A stretch of DNA of 64,000 nt, from positions 19,813-83,812 of the forward strand of contig NZ_WIDL01000020.1 in assembly GCF_009496535.1 (NCBI RefSeq). The letters run 5' to 3'. Source of the stretch: Stenotrophomonas sp. MYb238 (GTDB taxonomy: Bacteria > Pseudomonadota > Gammaproteobacteria > Xanthomonadales > Xanthomonadaceae). The notes under the pieces were generated by a model that saw only the letters and a list, made by a program, of their open reading frames with translations, was not told where the DNA came from and searched no databases. The position numbers and the translations under genes are program-made. How positions within the stretch are numbered: position 1 is the first letter of the stretch; every line of letters starts with the position of its first letter. Positions 1 through 8,193 of this stretch are shown piece after piece.

Positions 1-403
1 GCAGCACGTCCTCCAACTTCGCGCCATTCTCGTTGCGCATCGCCTTCCACGCGGCCGGCGCCAACGCCAGCATGCCGAAAAAGCCCACGTCGGCGTCGAA
101 GGACAACGAAGGAGGCAGTAGCACCTGCTGCGAGCGCGCGACGATCGCCTCCACCTCGCCCGGTTGCCACTGGATCCGGTCGGGCAGCGGCGACGCCGTC
201 CCCAGGATCCACAGCACGTGATCGCCCTTGCTGACCTTCCATAGGCCCGGCCCAGGTTGCACGCCGTGCACCACCAGGGTTTCCAGATCGCGGATCGGCG
301 CCGTTCCTTCCGCCTCTCCAGCTCCGGCGGGAGACACGGCGTACAGGGATGACAGCGGCCACAGCCATAGACCCGCCAGCAAACTCCATTTCGCAACCCG
401 CAT
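1..403 (-). CDS. TraB/GumN family protein, N-terminal part (runs off the window)
   Basis: Reading leftwards from ATG at 403 gives 134 residues with no stop before the window edge. A ribosome site AGGAAGCGG lies just before the start. Residues 1-28 form a secretion signal (hydrophobic WSLLAGLWLWPLSSL stretch), so the protein should be exported. Residues 55-74 (LWKVSKGDHVLWILGTASPLP region) match the first conserved block of the TraB/GumN family. The family usually has a GTxH motif here; this copy reads GTAS, so the histidine thought to bind metal is absent. Function is unknown; GumN takes its name from the xanthan cluster but is not needed for xanthan synthesis. The missing C-terminus makes the family call tentative. 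Confidence 0.65.
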   Translation of the reverse strand, partial: MRVAKWSLLAGLWLWPLSSLYAVSPAGAGEAEGTAPIRDLETLVVHGVQPGPGLWKVSKGDHVLWILGTASPLPDRIQWQPGEVEAIVARSQQVLLPPSLSFDADVGFFGMLALAPAAWKAMRNENGAKLEDVL

Positions 404-626
404 TCCGCTTCCTGCTTCGTGGAAAAGCGCGACCTTAGCCGGTTCCACGCACGCCCGCGTTAGGGCATCGTTCGCCACTGCTGGAAACATCGCTATCCCC
501 AAGAGAACGCCCGCCACGCCCCGGGGGGCGGAGGAAACCAGGCGGTACGGCGCGACAGGCAATAGGTACCCGTCAGCGCAGCCCGGTAGGCTCGGCGAAT
601 GGGTCCGGTGAGTGTGGACGGGCGGA

Positions 627-660
627 AAAGAAAAAGCCCCCGGCTTTCGCCGGAGGCTTC
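627..660 (-). terminator. Rho-independent terminator after the 708-1433 gene
   Basis: On the minus strand the sequence reads GCCTCCGGC-GAAA-GCCGGGGGC followed by TTTTTCTTTT. It lies about 50 bases beyond the stop codon of the membrane-protein gene. The interval 404-627 holds no gene I can recognise. Confidence 0.8.
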
Positions 661-707
661 TATGTCACATTTATGGAAGATCCAGGCGAGAAGTACGCAC
701 CTGTCAA

Positions 708-1433
708 CTAGCAGTCGGTCAGAGCTGCCACATCGATTACAGGATCACCAATCTGCCGATCGGCGCTCACACGCACGGAAACATCAACCCGGAGAACAGC
801 GCCAGACATTGTTCTCACTGCGAAATAAGTCCTCATCACATGATCTTCGAAACCAAACTGCGGCCGGCGCGAAAAGTTGATCCTTATAGTGGATTCTGCA
901 TCTATCATTCGCGAAATACTTATGAAATCCCCGGATCCACTTTCCTGCATTTTTTCAACCAACCAAACTCTCGCACCGCTATTCAGAACTTCGAAGTAAC
1001 AAATACGGTCAGTACCTCCCAAAATCCTAGTGATGGCTCCAAGGTGGAACTTCGGTTGCTCCTCGGCCGATCTCGCCGCTCGTGCCTCGTCGGCGATATG
1101 GCGTTCATGCTCAAGTAGCTCTTGATTAGACCTCGCCAACACCGCTTGCTGCTCAACAGAGTTCCTCAACTCCTCAACCTGAAGCGACAACGCCTGTGTG
1201 TTTTGCCGCAGCTCAATCCCCTGCTGGAAGTATCCGCACACCAGCCACCCCAATGCCATTGGGCCAAATGCTCCCGCCAGAAAGTCGCCAAATTCGTTGG
1301 GCTTCATCATCAGCAGATGCTGCCATTCGACCAGCACATAGATAGCTATCCCCGCTAGGTAGAGGGCCGACAGCCCAAGTCCCCATTTCGTAATGCTCGA
1401 GGCCTTGGCCTCGCTCTCCCTGTTGTCGTCCAT
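708..1433 (-). CDS. Two-helix membrane protein with coiled coil, unknown function
   Basis: This is a 241-residue protein of no named family. Residues 16-37 and about 48-68 are membrane helices. The second contains the block DFLAGAFGPMALGWLVCGYF followed by QQGIELR, which I recall in many unannotated accessory-genome proteins. Residues 70-125 are heptad-rich and charged, probably a coiled coil. Residues 128-232 look like a beta-rich cytoplasmic domain. Its ATG overlaps the stop of the upstream phage pseudogene (TAATG), so it was once translationally coupled to a phage gene. Base composition is visibly less GC-rich than the core genes. It is open from end to end, unlike its neighbours, and has its own terminator. 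A superinfection-exclusion or anti-phage role is inference only. Confidence 0.75.
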   Translation of the reverse strand: MDDNRESEAKASSITKWGLGLSALYLAGIAIYVLVEWQHLLMMKPNEFGDFLAGAFGPMALGWLVCGYFQQGIELRQNTQALSLQVEELRNSVEQQAVLARSNQELLEHERHIADEARAARSAEEQPKFHLGAITRILGGTDRICYFEVLNSGARVWLVEKMQESGSGDFISISRMIDAESTIRINFSRRPQFGFEDHVMRTYFAVRTMSGAVLRVDVSVRVSADRQIGDPVIDVAALTDC

Positions 1434-1866
1434 TACGCTACTTGCCCTGAAGTTAATCTCTCAAGCCTCCCGCGAACCCGCTGAAAGCCCAACTCGGCCC
1501 ATGTCATATAGGCACGCAATGATATTGTTCCTTGACCTAACACCAGCGCCAACTGTTGGCCTGCTCCCAACACTCCTCCTTCCGCCACCCTGAACCACAG
1601 CAATACCCCCCAAAGCAGGCACGCCAGGCTAATGTCGGTGCGGACAATGTCGGCCATGATCTCTTCGATGACCTGAGCGCGCGGGTCGGTTTACATGGTC
1701 TTGAGGCCTTGGACGCGCGTTGGCATTTCGCCCTCATGCTCCATCAGAACGGCTAGAACGTTCTTGGATTGGGGGCCTAGATACTCGCAGTCTCGATGTA
1801 GGGCAAACACCCGCCCCAGTTCTCCAGCTCAGCGCAAATATAGGCCTCGAAAACGTCAGTCTGCAT
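1433..1866 (-). pseudogene. Broken phage gene (antitermination-like hypothetical protein)
   Basis: A single ancestral protein can be read across frames from ATG at 1866. Frame one gives MQTDVFEAYICAELENWGG. After a frameshift near 1809 it continues VFALHRDCEYLG, then SKNVLAVLMEHEGEMP. An in-frame TAA interrupts near 1691, after which DPRAQVIEEIMADIV follows. A shift to another frame near 1610 gives YCCGSGWRKEECWEQANS, and the original frame returns with AYMTWAELGFQRVRGRLERL. The joined product resembles a protein of about 140 residues that I recall from Xanthomonadaceae prophages, sometimes compared with antitermination protein Q. At least two frameshifts plus one stop mean it is dead. The family name is from memory; the lesions are directly visible. 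Confidence 0.7.
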
Positions 1867-1930
1867 CGCGCAGCCCCTCCGTCACTTCATCGTCCAGCCG
1901 GAACGTCGGCAGCTTCCCGTCGATCACGCA
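1856..1930 (-). pseudogene. C-terminal fragment of a small phage gene
   Basis: About 24 codons read VIDGKLPTFRLDDEVTEG and end LRDAD, with a TGA that overlaps the ATG of the next phage gene (ATGCAGACTGA). The upstream part is missing: the frame meets a stop at once and the opposite strand becomes integrase-like. It is therefore the tail of an operon-coupled phage gene cut by a deletion near 1925-1935. Confidence 0.5.
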
Positions 1931-2077
1931 CGCGCCCTGCGCCTACAACAGGGTTGGTCGAAGGAGCAGGTGCAAGACCTACTGACCCACAGCACGGAGG
2001 CAATGACGAACGTCTATCTCGATGGCCACGAGGCACCATGGACCGAGATCAATACCGGTTCCCTCGCCGTCCGATAG
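1928..2077 (+). pseudogene. Tyrosine recombinase (phage integrase), C-terminal stub
   Basis: The plus strand reads ARALRLQQGWSKEQVQDLL, then THSTEAMTNVYLDGHEAPW, ending at TAG 2075-2077. This is the end of a phage-type tyrosine integrase: the GWSKEQVQDLLTHS block (normally LLGH), then MTxxY with the catalytic tyrosine. Everything upstream, including the first catalytic Arg box and the N-terminal domains, is missing. The stop lies 83 bases from the 3' end of tRNA-Pro, the usual place for an integrase beside its attachment site. It marks the right edge of a largely deleted prophage. Confidence 0.75.
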
Positions 2078-2110
2078 GGTGAAATTAGGGTGGGAATAGG
2101 GTGATGAACG

Positions 2111-2143
2111 AAAAAGGGCTCACGACATAAGTCGCAAGCCCTT
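2111..2143 (-). terminator. Terminator of tRNA-Pro
   Basis: Reading leftwards, an imperfect hairpin (AAGGGCTTGCGAC, TTAT loop, GTCGTGAGCCCTT) is followed by TTTTTCGTT. It lies 18 bases after the tRNA CCA end. Confidence 0.7.
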
Positions 2144-2160
2144 GATCATGTTGCAGTAAT

Positions 2161-2237
2161 TGGTCGGGACGGCCGGATTCGAACCGACGACCCTCTGCCC
2201 CCCAGGCAGATGCGCTACCAGGCTGCGCTACGCCCCG
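2161..2237 (-). tRNA. tRNA-Pro (GGG)
   Basis: The 77-base cloverleaf begins CGGGGCG and ends CGTCCCG plus discriminator A and an encoded CCA. The T-loop is GGTTCGAATCC. The anticodon stem-loop TCTGC-CTGGGGG-GCAGA gives anticodon GGG. Its 3' end faces the prophage remnant and is the likely attachment site. Confidence 0.97.
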
Positions 2238-2279
2238 ATCGTTACTGCTGTGCCGCCACACCGTGGTGGCGAGCCGGCG

Positions 2280-2310
2280 ATTATACGCGTATTGCCGCCG
2301 AAGTGTTCAA
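2280..2310 (-). promoter_or_regulatory. Promoter of tRNA-Pro
   Basis: A perfect -10 box TATAAT (2285-2280, minus strand) lies 43 bases before the tRNA. A weak -35 can be placed as TTGAAC (19-base spacer) or GAACAC (17-base spacer), overlapping the end of the merR-like gene. Confidence 0.65.
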
Positions 2311-2663
2311 CGCCGCAGCAGTTGCAGCACTTCCTCGAGCTCCATGCGCACCTGCTTGATGATCTGGTTGCTCAGCGCCGACTCCTGCCGCGCGCCCTCG
2401 CCTTCCAGGCGCAGGCGGGCGCCGCCGATGGTGTAGCCCTGTTCGTACAGCAGGCCGCGGATCTGCCGCACCATCAGCACGTCGTGGCGCTGGTAGTAGC
2501 GGCGGTTGCCGCGGCGCTTGGCCGGCTCCAGGCTCGGGAACTCGGTTTCCCAGTAACGCAGCACATGCGGCTTGACGTCGCACAGCTCGCTGACCTCACC
2601 GATGGTGAAGTAGCGCTTGGCCGGAATCGGCGGAAGTTCGCGGTTACTGCCCGGATCCAGCAT
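2307..2663 (-). CDS. MerR-family transcriptional regulator beside ihfA
   Basis: This is a 118-residue DNA-binding protein. Residues 18-85 form the MerR winged helix-turn-helix ([20 protein letters not shown], then WETEFP and [13 protein letters not shown]). A short C-terminal helix follows, with no metal-binding cysteines or large ligand domain. Its start overlaps the 3' end of ihfA by 20 bases, so it is the last gene of the thrS-to-ihfA operon. A MerR-type gene after ihfA is common in gammaproteobacteria, but its targets are unknown. Confidence 0.9.
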   Translation of the reverse strand: MLDPGSNRELPPIPAKRYFTIGEVSELCDVKPHVLRYWETEFPSLEPAKRRGNRRYYQRHDVLMVRQIRGLLYEQGYTIGGARLRLEGEGARQESALSNQIIKQVRMELEEVLQLLRR

Positions 2664-2943
2664 ATGCCTCCACCCGCTCCTTGAGCTTCTGGCCCGGACG
2701 GAAGGTGACCACCGTACGGGCGGAAATCGGAATTTCCTCCCCGGTCTTGGGATTGCGGCCCGGGCGCTGGTTCTTGCGCCGCAGGTCGAAATTGCCGAAA
2801 CCGGACAGCTTCACCTGGCGTCCCTGTTCCAAGGCGTCGCGCAGCACGTCGAAGAACGCGTCGACGAACTCCTTGGCCTCGCGCTTGTTCAAGCCGACCT
2901 CGTCGAACAACCGGTCGGCCATCTCCGCCTTGGTCAATGCCAT
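2644..2943 (-). CDS. ihfA: Integration host factor subunit alpha
   Basis: This 99-residue nucleoid protein pairs with IhfB to bend DNA, and acts in recombination, sigma-54 promoters and replication. Family hallmarks are visible: [18 protein letters not shown] at the start, GFGNFDLR near residue 50, and the minor-groove arm [14 protein letters not shown] around residues 60-73, whose proline inserts into DNA. Length is normal. It lies 23 bases after pheT, as in E. coli pheST-ihfA. Confidence 0.97.
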   Translation of the reverse strand: MALTKAEMADRLFDEVGLNKREAKEFVDAFFDVLRDALEQGRQVKLSGFGNFDLRRKNQRPGRNPKTGEEIPISARTVVTFRPGQKLKERVEAYAGSGQ

Positions 2944-2966
2944 GCCTGTTCCCTGTTACTTCCGCT

Positions 2967-5360
2967 TCAACCCCGGATCCTGGCGCCGTGCTCGCGCTCG
3001 ACGGCGGCCACCACGGAGGCGACCACGGCGTCCACGTCGCGGTCCGTCAGAGTGCGCGAGGTGTCCTGCAAAATCAAGCCCATAGCCAGACTCTTGAATC
3101 CGGGTTCGACCCCCTGCCCGACGTAGCGGTCGAACAGCACGACCTCGCGCAGCAGCGCGCCCGCCGCCTGGCGGATCGTCGCCGACAGGGCCTCCCATTC
3201 GACCTGTTCAGCGGCCACCACGGCCAGGTCGCGGCGCACCGCCGGGAACCGCGACAGCTCGCCGGCACGCGGCAGCGCACGCGCGGCCAGCGGCTCCAGG
3301 TCCAGTTCGAACGCCAGCACGTCGACGTCGATCTCCATCGCCGCGGCCAGGCGCGGGTGCAGCTGGCCGATCCAGCCGATGCGCCGGCCGTCGCGCCAGA
3401 CGTCGGCCGAGCGCGCCGGGTGCGCGAACGGGTGCGTCGCCGCGCGGAATTCCAGCTGCGCGCCGGAAGCGGCGGCCAGCGACTGCAGGTCGCCCTTCAG
3501 GTCGTGGAAATCGACCTTTCGCGCCTTCTCGCCCCATTGCAGCGCCGCCGCATCGCCACAGACCGCCGCGGCCACGCGCACGGTTTCCCGCGGCGCCTGC
3601 CCCGCTTCGCCGGCCTGAGCGAACACGCGGCCCAGCTCGAACAGGCGCACGCGGCCGGCCTGGCGCGCGACGTTGCGGCCCAGCGTCGCCACCAAGCCCG
3701 GCAGCAGCATCGGCCGCATCACCGCCAGCTCCGCCGACAGCGGATTGGCCAGCGCGACGCGAGCGTCCGTCAGCGCCCACTGGTCGAGCAGCCGCGCATC
3801 GACGAAGGCGTAGTTGATGGTTTCCAGCATGTCGCGCGCCACCAGCTGGCGGCGCACGCTCAGGTCGTCCAGGCGGGTTTCGCTCGGCATGGCGATGCGC
3901 GCCGCGCCGCCCGGCAGCGTGGTCGGGATCTTCTCGTAGCCGTGGATGCGCGCCAGCTCCTCGATCAGGTCCTCTTCGATGGCGATGTCGAAGCGGCGGC
4001 TCGGCGCGGTCACGTTCCAGCCCTCGGCGGCCGGCGCGACCGCCATGCCCAGCGCGCGCAGTATGCGCTCGACCTCGGCATCGCCGATCTGGATGCCCAG
4101 CACGCGCGCGATGCGCGCACGGCGCAGCACGATCCCGGTCGGCGCGGGCAGATGGCCCGGCAGGTCTTCCTGCGTGACCGGCCCCGGCACGCCGCCGGCG
4201 ATGTCGAGGATCAGCCGGGTGGCGTACTCGACCGCGATGCGCGGCAGCTCCGGATCGACGCCCCGCTCGAAGCGATGGCCTGCATCGGTATGCAGGCCCA
4301 GCTTGCGGCTGCGGCCGATGATCGCGGAAGGAATCCAGTGCGCGGCTTCCAGGAATATGTTGCGGGTGGCATCGGTGACGCGGGTGTCGAGCCCGCCCAT
4401 GATCCCGCCCAATGCCACGGCACGGGCGCCATGCCCGCCCCGGCCGTCGGAAACGACCAGGAAGTCGTCGTCGAGCCTCACGGTGCGGCCATCCAGCAGC
4501 GCGACGCTTTCGCCCGCATGCGCTGCCCGCACCACGATGTCGCCTTCCAGCGCATCCCTGTCGAAGGCGTGCATCGGCTGGCCGAGTTCCAGCATCACGT
4601 ACTGGGTCACGTCGACCAGGAAGCTGATCGGACGCACGCCGCTGCGTCGCAGGCGTTCGACCATCCACACCGGCGAGGGCACGGTGGCGTCCACGCCTTC
4701 GATGACGCGGCCGACGAAGCGGGGCACGCGCGCACCGGCGGCCAGTTCCACCTTCAACGCGGACTGGCTCCGTGCCGGGACAGGGGCGACGTCGAACGGC
4801 TTGACCTCGCTGCCCAGTGCGGCGGCGACGTCGAAGGCGATGCCGCGCACGCCGAAGCAGTCGGCGCGGTTCGGGGTGAGCTTGATCTCGATGCTGGCGT
4901 CCGGCAGCTCCAGGTATTCGACCAGCGCCTGGCCGATGGGAGCATCGTCGGGCAGTTCCAGCAGGCCGGAAGCGTCGCTGTCCAGGCCCAGCTCCCTGGC
5001 CGAGCACAGCATGCCGTTGGATTCCACGCCGCGCAGCTTGGCCGGCTTGATCTTCAGCTCGCCGATCTGCGCACCGACCATCGCCAGCGGTGCGACCAGG
5101 CCCGGGCGCGCGTTCGGCGCGCCGCAGACGATCTGCAGCAGCTCGCCCCTGCCCGCGTCGACGCTGCACACCTGCAGGCGGTCGGCCTCCGGATGGCGCT
5201 CGGCCTCGACGATGCGCGCCACCACCACGTTGTCCAGGCCCTGGCCCAGCGCCGTCACTTCCTCGACTTCCAGGCCGATGGCGGTCAACACCGCGCCCAG
5301 TTCGTCGCGCGAGGCATCGGTGGGGACGTGGCTGCGCAGCCAGTTTTCGGAGAATTTCAT
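2967..5360 (-). CDS. pheT: Phenylalanine-tRNA ligase beta subunit
   Basis: This is the 797-residue beta chain of the alpha2-beta2 PheRS, cytoplasmic. An N-terminal EMAP-type tRNA-binding domain (about 39-150) is followed by B3/B4 editing domains, a B5 domain, the catalytic-like core and a C-terminal anticodon-binding FDX-ACB domain (last 95 residues, starting near FPAVRRDLAVV). I chose ATG at 5360 (MKFSENWLRSHV), the conserved start, rather than an in-frame ATG nine codons upstream. It follows pheS by 66 bases. Confidence 0.97.
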   Translation of the reverse strand: MKFSENWLRSHVPTDASRDELGAVLTAIGLEVEEVTALGQGLDNVVVARIVEAERHPEADRLQVCSVDAGRGELLQIVCGAPNARPGLVAPLAMVGAQIGELKIKPAKLRGVESNGMLCSARELGLDSDASGLLELPDDAPIGQALVEYLELPDASIEIKLTPNRADCFGVRGIAFDVAAALGSEVKPFDVAPVPARSQSALKVELAAGARVPRFVGRVIEGVDATVPSPVWMVERLRRSGVRPISFLVDVTQYVMLELGQPMHAFDRDALEGDIVVRAAHAGESVALLDGRTVRLDDDFLVVSDGRGGHGARAVALGGIMGGLDTRVTDATRNIFLEAAHWIPSAIIGRSRKLGLHTDAGHRFERGVDPELPRIAVEYATRLILDIAGGVPGPVTQEDLPGHLPAPTGIVLRRARIARVLGIQIGDAEVERILRALGMAVAPAAEGWNVTAPSRRFDIAIEEDLIEELARIHGYEKIPTTLPGGAARIAMPSETRLDDLSVRRQLVARDMLETINYAFVDARLLDQWALTDARVALANPLSAELAVMRPMLLPGLVATLGRNVARQAGRVRLFELGRVFAQAGEAGQAPRETVRVAAAVCGDAAALQWGEKARKVDFHDLKGDLQSLAAASGAQLEFRAATHPFAHPARSADVWRDGRRIGWIGQLHPRLAAAMEIDVDVLAFELDLEPLAARALPRAGELSRFPAVRRDLAVVAAEQVEWEALSATIRQAAGALLREVVLFDRYVGQGVEPGFKSLAMGLILQDTSRTLTDRDVDAVVASVVAAVEREHGARIRG

Positions 5361-5426
5361 CGTTGCTCGATCCGTTGTGCGGGCCACCGCCCGCCGTGTA
5401 TGCCTGTGGGAACCCGCCGCCGCGCC

Positions 5427-6482
<1,056 letters not shown>

Positions 6483-6488
6483 TCACCG

Positions 6489-6617
6489 GCCCCTCTCCCA
6501 CCGGGAAAGGAACCGGGGTGAGGGCACGAGCGAAACCTCGCCACCTGAAATCACACGAGACTTCGCCCCTGCCCACATCCGCTCCCGCAGGAGCGCCTTC
6601 TCCGCCGGGAGAAGGGA
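6489..6617. repeat. Degenerate intergenic repeat between pheS and rplT
   Basis: Two imperfect palindromic blocks, CCCCTCTCCCACCGGGAAAG (6490-6509) followed by GGGGTGAGGGC, and CTCCGCCGGGAGAAGG near 6600, resemble the CCCTCTCCC...GGGTGAGGG dispersed repeat common in Xanthomonadaceae spacers. The roughly 300-base spacer holds no gene, only this repeat and the rplT terminator. Confidence 0.45.
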
Positions 6618-6630
6618 ACGGCCAAGCTGT

Positions 6631-6668
6631 AAAAAGAAATGGGGAAGGACTTGCGCCCTTCCCCATGC
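6631..6668 (-). terminator. Hairpin terminator after rplT
   Basis: Leftward reading gives ATGGGGAAGG-GCGCAAGT-CCTTCCCCAT followed by TTCTTTTTA. It lies between rplT and pheS, so pheS may depend on read-through or on a promoter of its own. Confidence 0.7.
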
Positions 6669-6719
6669 ATTGTCTCACTCGCCACCGCCGCGGGTGAACC
6701 GCGCCGGCGGAGGAAGGAC

Positions 6720-7079
6720 TTATGCCGCCAGCGCGCTCTTGGCCTTCTCGGCCAGCGCGGCAAAACCCGCCGCGTCGTGCACGGCGATGTCCGCCAGCAC
6801 CTTGCGGTCCAGGGTGATGCCAGCCTTGAGCAGGCCGTTCATGAAACGGCTGTAGCTCATGCCGTTGATGCGGGCAGCCGCATTGATGCGGGTGATCCAC
6901 AGCGAACGGAAATTGCGCTTCTTCTGCTTGCGGCCGATGTAGGCGTACTGCTGCGCCTTGATGACCGCCTGCTTGGCGACGCGGAAAACCTTGCGGCGGG
7001 CATTGTAGTAGCCCTTCGCCTGGCTGATGATCTTCTTGTGGCGGCGGCGCGCCTGCACACCACGCTTGACTCGTGCCAT
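6720..7079 (-). CDS. rplT: 50S ribosomal protein L20
   Basis: This 119-residue basic protein is needed early in 50S assembly. It starts [18 protein letters not shown] and contains the conserved [14 protein letters not shown] block near residue 50. Length is normal. In E. coli L20 represses its own operon by binding the rpmI leader; the long spacer before rpmI here would allow similar control, but no L20 site was identified. Confidence 0.98.
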   Translation of the reverse strand: MARVKRGVQARRRHKKIISQAKGYYNARRKVFRVAKQAVIKAQQYAYIGRKQKKRNFRSLWITRINAAARINGMSYSRFMNGLLKAGITLDRKVLADIAVHDAAGFAALAEKAKSALAA

Positions 7080-7090
7080 GGTTCAGTTCC

Positions 7091-7288
7091 TCAGAGGTAG
7101 GGCAACATGCGGTCCAGACGGCCTGCGTCTTCCGCGCGGACGTGATTCGTCTGACGCAGGTTACGCTTCCGCTTGGTCGCCTTCTTGGTGAGGATGTGGC
7201 TACGGTTGGCGTGGCCAGCCTTGTACTTGCCGGAAGCGGTCTTGCGGAAACGCTTGGCCGCCGCCCGGTTGGTCTTGATCTTGGGCAT
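7091..7288 (-). CDS. rpmI: 50S ribosomal protein L35
   Basis: This 65-residue protein begins [17 protein letters not shown] and ends RMLPYL, typical of L35. It lies 11 bases before rplT, and the pair is expressed together. An in-frame start further upstream would add residues not found in the family, so ATG at 7288 is used. Confidence 0.97.
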   Translation of the reverse strand: MPKIKTNRAAAKRFRKTASGKYKAGHANRSHILTKKATKRKRNLRQTNHVRAEDAGRLDRMLPYL

Positions 7289-7454
7289 TGCTATGTCCTT
7301 GATGGTCTCTTTTTACTGGCTGGGCGGCGCTTGATGTGCCCTGCGATTGCGTCGCGGAGCGCATGAAGCACGCTTTCCATCCTTGCCCGTGCCTGCGTGA
7401 AGCCCGCACTCCCGATGGAGGCAGGCAGGTCCTGTAGGTAATGCAAACAGCAAA

Positions 7455-7503
7455 CCCGGCGAACCGGGCCGCCCATTATGCCCTCGGAGCCGGAGACTTG
7501 CAA
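7455..7503 (-). promoter_or_regulatory. Internal promoter and leader hairpin for rpmI-rplT
   Basis: On the minus strand TTGCAA (7503-7498), a 17-base spacer and CATAAT (7480-7475) form a good sigma-70 promoter. Transcription should start near 7468, at a small hairpin CCCGG-TTCG-CCGGG (7468-7455) followed by TTTGCTGTTT. This implies a leader of about 180 bases before rpmI. The spacer 7289-7602 holds no gene; its other feature is a palindrome at 7579-7597. Confidence 0.6.
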
Positions 7504-7578
7504 TCGCAGGCGTCCGGACCGTCGGAATGCATGAACGCGGGTCGGGGAGCCGGCGCGAAGCCCTCCCCTCCGGTGCGA

Positions 7579-7597
7579 CCGCGGCCCAGGGCCGCGG
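7579..7597 (-). other. GC-rich palindrome just after infC
   Basis: CCGCGGCC-CAG-GGCCGCGG is a perfect 8-base stem with a 3-base loop, six bases beyond the infC stop codon. There is no T-run, so it may protect the infC message or pause polymerase rather than terminate. Confidence 0.4.
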
Positions 7598-7602
7598 CAG
7601 GC

Positions 7603-8127
7603 TTACTTCTTCTTCGGCGCGATCATCATGACCATCTGCCGGCCCTCAAGGCGCGGACGCGATTCGATCACGATGTCCTCGCCCAGGTCCGCCTCGATGC
7701 GGCCGGCCATCTCGCGCCCCAGTTCCTGGTGGCTCATCTCGCGGCCACGGAAGCGGATGTTGACCTTGACCTTGTCGCCTTCCTCGAGGAAAGCGCGCAT
7801 CTTGCGCAGCTTGATCTGGTAGTCGCCCTCGTCCGTGACCGGACGGAACTTGACTTCCTTGATCTCGACCTGCTTGCTCTTCTTCTTGGCCTCGCTGGCC
7901 TTCTTCTGCGCTTCGAACTTGAACTTGCCGAAGTCCATGATCTTGCAGACCGGCGGATCGGCCTGCGGCTGGATCTCGACCAGGTCCAGGCCCTCGTCCT
8001 CGGCCATCGACAGCGCTTCGTCGCGCGACAACACGCCGATCATTTCGCCGTCGCTGCCGATCACGCGCACGCGCGGCACGCGGATTTCGTGGTTGCGACG
8101 ATTCTGCTTGGTGTCAGGGGTACTGAT
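7603..8127 (-). CDS. infC: Translation initiation factor IF-3 with AUC start codon
   Basis: IF-3 binds the 30S subunit, blocks premature 50S joining and proofreads start codons. The only good start is ATC at 8127-8125, preceded by GGAG with an 8-base spacer, giving 174 residues beginning (M)[21 protein letters not shown] at 8079 would remove 16 conserved N-terminal residues and has no ribosome site. The N-domain, the linker ([15 protein letters not shown]) and the C-domain ending MMIAPKKK are all present. E. coli infC uses AUU, which lets IF-3 repress its own translation; AUC should act the same way. It follows thrS by 66 bases. Confidence 0.95.
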   Translation of the reverse strand: MSTPDTKQNRRNHEIRVPRVRVIGSDGEMIGVLSRDEALSMAEDEGLDLVEIQPQADPPVCKIMDFGKFKFEAQKKASEAKKKSKQVEIKEVKFRPVTDEGDYQIKLRKMRAFLEEGDKVKVNIRFRGREMSHQELGREMAGRIEADLGEDIVIESRPRLEGRQMVMMIAPKKK

Positions 8128-8193
8128 ATTGCAATCTCCGGATGGAATCGTACCGGTCCCGACGGAAGCGTCCGCGGGACCGGGGCTGGATGC

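Noticed and set aside
574-592. AGCGCAGCCCGGTAG resembling the tRNA-Pro D-arm, considered as an attachment-site copy
   Set aside because: It is in the opposite orientation and matches the 5' half of the tRNA, whereas an integrase at the 3' end would duplicate the 3' half.
1695-2082. Plus-strand frames of 96 and 120 codons over the integrase stub
   Set aside because: The integrase-like sequence is in the third plus frame; these are out of frame with it.
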